Source: a bacterium (GTDB lineage: Bacteria; CSSED10-310; JAJRTK01). From it: 15,147 nt of DNA. Location: assembly GCA_024278345.1 (NCBI GenBank), contig JAJRTK010000133.1, positions 1-15,147 of the forward strand, given 5' to 3'. The position numbers were made by a program, and so were the translations under genes. This document shows positions 11,714-15,147 of this stretch, one piece after another; the stretch's first letter is position 1; each line of letters starts with the position of its first letter. The notes beneath the pieces are model-generated. The model did not search any database and was not told the DNA's origin. It was given only the letters and a program-made list of their open reading frames with translations.

Positions 11714-13813
11714 TTACTCCCCCGGCTGCGCCACGCGGAAGCCCACGCGGTAGTCCCTTTTCCCTGGCGATCTCCAACCGCGCCGGGAAACCCTCAAGCT
11801 GTCCGCTCCGTACCACGAGCCGCCCCGAATGACCCTGGAAGCCGCGGCGTTGCCTTCCACCAGAGGATTGACCGTCTCTTCGCCACGCTCTTGGTAAATC
11901 TCTTTTTGATAAACGTCCTCGCACCATTCCCATACATTGCCAAGAACATCATAAAGTCCGTAGGCATTGGGCTTTTTGGTCCGCACCGGACGGGTTCCAT
12001 TCCAGTTTGACCAGCCGATCTGCCCAAGGCGCCAGTAGCGCGGGCCCAAAGTGCCGCCACGAGCCGCCCTTTCCCATTCCGCTTCCGTGGGCAACTGCAA
12101 GTTGTGGCCAGCCTTGAGAAGAAACTCCTGAAGATCGTTCCAGCTCACCTGCTCCACCGGCAGCTCATCCCCTTTGAAATAACTGGGGTTCGACTTCATC
12201 ACCGCCTTCCACTGCCGCTGGGTCACTTCGGTTTTCCCAATCCAAAACCCGTCCAGCATCACTTTGTGGCTTGGGGTTTCTGGTTTCTCACACTCCGAGT
12301 CGCCCTTGGAACATCCAATTTCATAGATCCCGCCGGGAACCCAGAGCAGCTCTAGATCCACATCTCCCGGCAGGCGAACCACCCTGATCGATCCAGACTC
12401 CGGCTGATTCTCCGAAACCGCAATCCTCGGAGAGGGCCGAAGGCCCCCTTCGGCACGGGGCGACGGCCGCTTCGTCGGGATCTTCGTGGGGGCGGCTGTC
12501 TCTAACAGACTGGCAACCAAAGGTGTCGGGTGCTCTTCCGCCGCGGAACTCCCTGCTGAACTGGCCTCCGTTGAAACAGGAGCGGGAGAAGGCGGCGGGG
12601 AAGCTGGCAACCGGGGCTCAAGAGCCGCAATCACACTCTGCATGGACTCGGGAAGCAAAAGAAGCGTTTCCCGGTGGCCGAAAAACCCGGATTTGCTCAC
12701 CTCAAAGGTTCGGCGACCCGCGGGAACGGAGATGGTGAGATACTGGCCGTCTTGGGTCATGCCAACCTCCCGCCCATCCAAAAGGATACGGCACTGAGGC
12801 TCCGTGCAGAAGACCCGCAGCTTGGCAAGTGCCTCCCGGTTTTCAGAGGAGGTGGAGGATGCCGCGGGCGTCACGTCCGGTTTCCGGGCTGGAGCGAAAT
12901 AAAAGTCCCCAATGACGCTCTCGGAAATCCAGGGCAATTGATCTCCCCCTGAAACCCTATCGACCTTCCGCCGAACCTCCCGAAAAACTTCGTGAATGGT
13001 CAGGCCCGGTGTTGCCAAGGTTTCCAAAAGCTGCTCAGTGAAAAGCCCATTTTTTCCTCCCCGGCCATCGCTGGCCGTCTTCCCGGGGGAAGTGGCGAAC
13101 GCGATGAAGGTGCCTCGACCGCCCTGCATGACCGCGAGACCCCTTCCCAAACTTTTTTGGCCGCGAAAAGGGTTGTTCCGGCAGGCATCGAGAATCAAAA
13201 TACTCAGCCGAGCCCCTCGCTCGTCCATCCGCTCCCGGATCCGGTCCATGGAGTAGGCTTCGTACTTCGCATCCTTCTCGCTCGATGCATCAAAATCCAC
13301 GGGAATCATGTAGTTGGCGCCCGCCACCTGAATCCCGTGACCGGAATAGAAGAAGAGCCCCACATCCCCCCGATCCAATCGCTTGACGAAACGGTCGATA
13401 GCCTCATCCAATTGCCGCAAGCTCGTATCGATAGCAACCTCCGCGTCAAAGCCCAGTTTCCCCAACAGTTCTCCCATCCCCTGGGCATCCCGTACCGCAT
13501 TGCGCAGCGGCGCCTGAGGATAGGCATTGTTCCCCACCACCAGCGCAACCCGATTCCCCTGAGCAAAACCCGGACCCGATCCCCCCAGAAGCAGAACCAC
13601 CACCCAAAACCAAACGCCTCCCAAAACCTTCCAACCGCCTCCACCACCGACTTGCCTTGCACCTCGAGGATGGAAATAGGCTAACCTTGTGATTCTTTCA
13701 TGGGTTGACTTCCGCTCACGTCGCTCACCTCCGTTCCGCGCCCCTCGCCCATCATCACCCACTGGATGCATCTCCGGCACACGCGTATGACAAGACCCGA
13801 AATCGATTGCCAT
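11714..13813 (-). CDS. Exported caspase-like peptidase with PEGA and FGE-sulfatase (SUMF1-like) domains
   Basis: This 699-residue protein joins three domains. A long basic N-terminal region (1-60) leads into a hydrophobic segment (61-85, ending GPGFAQ) that should export or anchor it. The caspase-like domain (about 88-306) has the catalytic pair His159 (FFYSGHG) and Cys211 (LILDACRNNPF). A PEGA domain (about 331-400) is followed by a Pro/Ser/Ala linker (401-475). The FGE-sulfatase domain (about 484-697) has WVPGG-Y-IG, DGFWIGKTEVT, LPTEAEWERAARGG, YGLYDVLGNVWEW and RVIRGGSW-GFRVA. Caspase homologues cut after basic residues. FGE-type folds with this ending often serve as binding modules, and some are diversified by retroelements. 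AGGAGG four bases before the ATG supports the start, although a dispersed repeat lies within codons 29-41. It is followed by two small genes of unknown function. Confidence 0.88.
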   Translation of the reverse strand: MAIDFGSCHTRVPEMHPVGDDGRGARNGGERRERKSTHERITRLAYFHPRGARQVGGGGGWKVLGGVWFWVVVLLLGGSGPGFAQGNRVALVVGNNAYPQAPLRNAVRDAQGMGELLGKLGFDAEVAIDTSLRQLDEAIDRFVKRLDRGDVGLFFYSGHGIQVAGANYMIPVDFDASSEKDAKYEAYSMDRIRERMDERGARLSILILDACRNNPFRGQKSLGRGLAVMQGGRGTFIAFATSPGKTASDGRGGKNGLFTEQLLETLATPGLTIHEVFREVRRKVDRVSGGDQLPWISESVIGDFYFAPARKPDVTPAASSTSSENREALAKLRVFCTEPQCRILLDGREVGMTQDGQYLTISVPAGRRTFEVSKSGFFGHRETLLLLPESMQSVIAALEPRLPASPPPSPAPVSTEASSAGSSAAEEHPTPLVASLLETAAPTKIPTKRPSPRAEGGLRPSPRIAVSENQPESGSIRVVRLPGDVDLELLWVPGGIYEIGCSKGDSECEKPETPSHKVMLDGFWIGKTEVTQRQWKAVMKSNPSYFKGDELPVEQVSWNDLQEFLLKAGHNLQLPTEAEWERAARGGTLGPRYWRLGQIGWSNWNGTRPVRTKKPNAYGLYDVLGNVWEWCEDVYQKEIYQERGEETVNPLVEGNAAASRVIRGGSWYGADSLRVSRRGWRSPGKRDYRVGFRVAQPGE
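13693..13729 (-). repeat. Dispersed repeat, copy D, inside the caspase N-terminus
   Basis: On the minus strand this reads GTGAGCGACGTGAGCGGAAG followed by TCAACCCATGAAAGAA. It aligns with the three intergenic copies, best with copy A, and similarity extends back through GATGGGCGAG to about 13757. It falls inside the predicted N-terminal extension of the caspase protein (about residues 29-41), so that extension may not be functional protein sequence. Confidence 0.5.
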
Positions 13814-13965
13814 GATTCCTCCTAGACCCCGAAAACCTGCCACCCATGGAAGTGATAGGATCCGGCGGGTTTCCGGTTGCACTGGACTTTTCCCGTCTGT
13901 TTGGCCAAAACTCCCTTGGACGACTGTTCCCCTCAAGCAAGACAATGATTCGAAAGATGAACTAG
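13814..13965. promoter_or_regulatory. Divergent intergenic region
   Basis: These 152 bases separate the caspase gene (minus) from the coiled-coil protein gene (plus) and must contain at least one promoter for each if the starts are right. TTGGAC near 13915 is a possible -35 box for the plus strand, but no good -10 box follows at the right distance. No operator-like symmetry is obvious. Confidence 0.25.
13818..13823 (-). promoter_or_regulatory. Ribosome binding site of the caspase gene
   Basis: AGGAGG on the minus strand lies four bases before the ATG at 13813 and is the only strong site near any candidate start of this gene. Confidence 0.65.
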
Positions 13966-14679
13966 ATGCAAGCCGATCCATCAGCATCCACCGCCATGTC
14001 CAAGCACGATACCACCCAAGACCATTCCAGCACCGCCCTCCAAGGCAACAAAGCTTCAGGCCATCCCGCTGCCGATGGTCAAACCGGGAAAAAAATGGGC
14101 GCTCACCCAGGCAGCTCCCCGGACAGCCAGGTTCCCTTCGAGATCCATGCCGACGGTGTTGATGTCGTGGAAATCATGCGCCAAATCCGTGAGCGAATCA
14201 AGGAAAAGAAGGAAAAAGGAATCTACACCGACGAAGAAATCCAAGAAATCAGTGACCTCAAGATCCAAACCTTCGCCGAATCCTCCGAGATCGATTCAGA
14301 GCTCCTTCGCCGCTTACTGGAACCCAACCACGGCTGGAACATCCAGGCCGGCTATCCCATCAAGACCCACCGGAGCGGCTGGAAGGGAAAGCTCATCCTT
14401 CTTGCCAAAAAGCTGGTCCGACCCCTGGTCCGCCTCTACACCGATCACCTGATCAATCGCCAGGCCCAGCTCAACCTCTACCTTGTCTACCTTTCCCACA
14501 ACTTGACCCGCGAGCTCACCCGCCTCCAGATCGAGTACCGCAAGATCGACTACCGATGCCAGGTCCTCCAAAGGGAGGTCGATTTCATGAAGGAGCGCCA
14601 GCGGGCCTTCGAAGACCTGGCCGTGCTTCAACCCGCCGCCGACGATCCCGGGGGTCCCGAGTCCTTGGAAGGGGTATAA
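13966..14679 (+). CDS. Coiled-coil protein, possibly the N-terminal part of a polysaccharide-biosynthesis enzyme
   Basis: I do not recognise this 237-residue protein with certainty. Residues 1-55 are rich in Ser, Gly, His and Lys and probably disordered. Residues 62-118 (VDVVEIMRQIRERIKEKKEKG, then YTDEEIQEI) are charged helices. Residues 122-170 (GWNIQAGYPIKTHRSGWKGKL, then KKLVRPLVRLYTDHLINRQAQLN) resemble a segment found before the catalytic domain of some cell-surface polysaccharide methyltransferases and glycosyltransferases. Residues 170-222 form a coiled coil. No catalytic domain follows: the frame stops and an IS66-like fragment begins 135 bases later. The gene may therefore be complete as a small helper, or cut short by insertion. 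A second ATG at 13996 is possible; neither start has a good ribosome binding site. Confidence 0.65.
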   Translation: MQADPSASTAMSKHDTTQDHSSTALQGNKASGHPAADGQTGKKMGAHPGSSPDSQVPFEIHADGVDVVEIMRQIRERIKEKKEKGIYTDEEIQEISDLKIQTFAESSEIDSELLRRLLEPNHGWNIQAGYPIKTHRSGWKGKLILLAKKLVRPLVRLYTDHLINRQAQLNLYLVYLSHNLTRELTRLQIEYRKIDYRCQVLQREVDFMKERQRAFEDLAVLQPAADDPGGPESLEGV

Positions 14680-14813
14680 ACGTAAGCCGGGACACTCCCG
14701 GATATCTCATCAAGGATCGTTGCGAGGCAGTCGGGCGCGTTTCCGCCAAGGAGGGATAGGCGGACACCGGAGGCGTAGTCTTGCACTACGTCGAGGATGT
14801 CCGACCAACGAAG

Positions 14814-15008
14814 ACGCTGGTGGAGACGATGGAGCAGACGCCGCAGCAGATGATTGATGAGATATCCGGGTACAAGGCCGATCCGAGCGAGGAAGAGAAG
14901 AAGAGGCTCCAGAGCCGATTTGACGAGATCTTCACTCAAAAGACGTGCTATGCGAGCCTGAACCTGGCCATCGAGCGGCTGTACAAGAACAAGCAGGAGC
15001 TTTTGCTG
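14814..15008 (+). mobile_element. Internal fragment of an IS66-like transposase
   Basis: About 65 codons without a proper start or end match the middle of an IS66-like transposase. The recognisable part is RFDEIFTQKTCYASLNLAIE followed by RLYKNKQELLL. In intact enzymes of this family the segment continues into a LDRPEIPLHNN-type motif holding catalytic residues; here similarity stops right after ELLL and the frame runs into the terminal repeat. Both the DDE-type core before it and the end after it are missing, so this is a dead remnant. No terminal inverted repeats can be assigned. Confidence 0.7.
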
Positions 15009-15085
15009 GGAGACCTATCAGATTCGGTTGACAACTTCACCGCTGGGGCGGGCCTCCTTCCCGGCTCCGTGCTGCCCGGAGGGCG

Positions 15086-15147
15086 CTACACCGGCAAGAT
15101 GCCGGTGCCACCGTTTCGGCGAAGAAAATTGTAAAGCAAAAACACGA
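15086..15147. repeat. Terminal direct repeat, copy 2
   Basis: This is identical to bases 1-62, including the CACCGGCA/TGCCGGTG hairpin (15089-15107). It follows the transposase fragment. Joining the two copies would give a circle of 15,085 bp. Confidence 0.9.

Noticed and set aside
11619-11750. A plus-strand 44-codon frame starting MTKATEGNGKSG
   Set aside because: It runs into the antisense of the FGE domain, has no ribosome binding site, and matches nothing I know.
1-15147. A plasmid or phage genome
   Set aside because: The terminal repeat would allow a circle, but there is no replication initiator, partition, mobilisation, integrase or structural phage gene.

Overview
This window looks like a chromosomal segment from an uncultured, GC-rich bacterium that is probably not an actinobacterium. 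It carries a Pup-proteasome gene set. The neighbouring genes are of Gram-negative or metagenomic character: a SurA/PrsA-type foldase, a B12-type radical SAM protein, a RhlE-type helicase and a secreted caspase-PEGA-FGE protein. The DNA between genes is full of short dispersed hairpins and repeats. The first 62 bases are repeated exactly as the last 62. The sequence is therefore either closed on itself (about 15,085 bp) or lies between two copies of a dispersed hairpin repeat. No replication, partition or transfer gene is visible, so I favour the second reading.

Layout. 1-1740: the repeat, then a parvulin-type peptidyl-prolyl isomerase on the minus strand. 1968-5943: a plus-strand cluster pup, prcB, prcA, pafA, divergent from the isomerase. 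6137-7600: a B12-binding radical SAM protein. 7601-8084: a gene-poor stretch with a 46-codon remnant of a DUF4351 (Rpn-like) protein, a 26-bp palindrome and repeats. 8085-9264: a VanZ-like membrane protein and a short-chain dehydrogenase in one operon. 9277-10536: a DEAD-box RNA helicase facing them. 10537-10935: a stretch with no recognisable gene. 10936-13813: a minus-strand cluster of a caspase-PEGA-FGE protein followed by two small unknown genes in visibly less GC-rich DNA. 13966-14679: a divergent coiled-coil protein of unknown function. 14680-15147: an IS66-like transposase fragment and the second copy of the terminal repeat.

How the genes work together. Pup (ending Gly-Gly-Gln) is the tag, PafA attaches it to lysines of target proteins, and PrcA/PrcB form the 20S core that degrades them. 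Two expected partners are missing from the window: Dop, which deamidates the terminal Gln and removes Pup, and the ARC/Mpa ATPase. The single ligase gene has a Dop-like spacing in its N-terminal half and an extra segment of about 75 residues near the C-terminus, so it is the most interesting enzyme here. The second point of interest is the caspase-PEGA-FGE gene with its two small followers. At least three families of short repeats sit between genes, and one copy lies inside the predicted N-terminus of the caspase protein.
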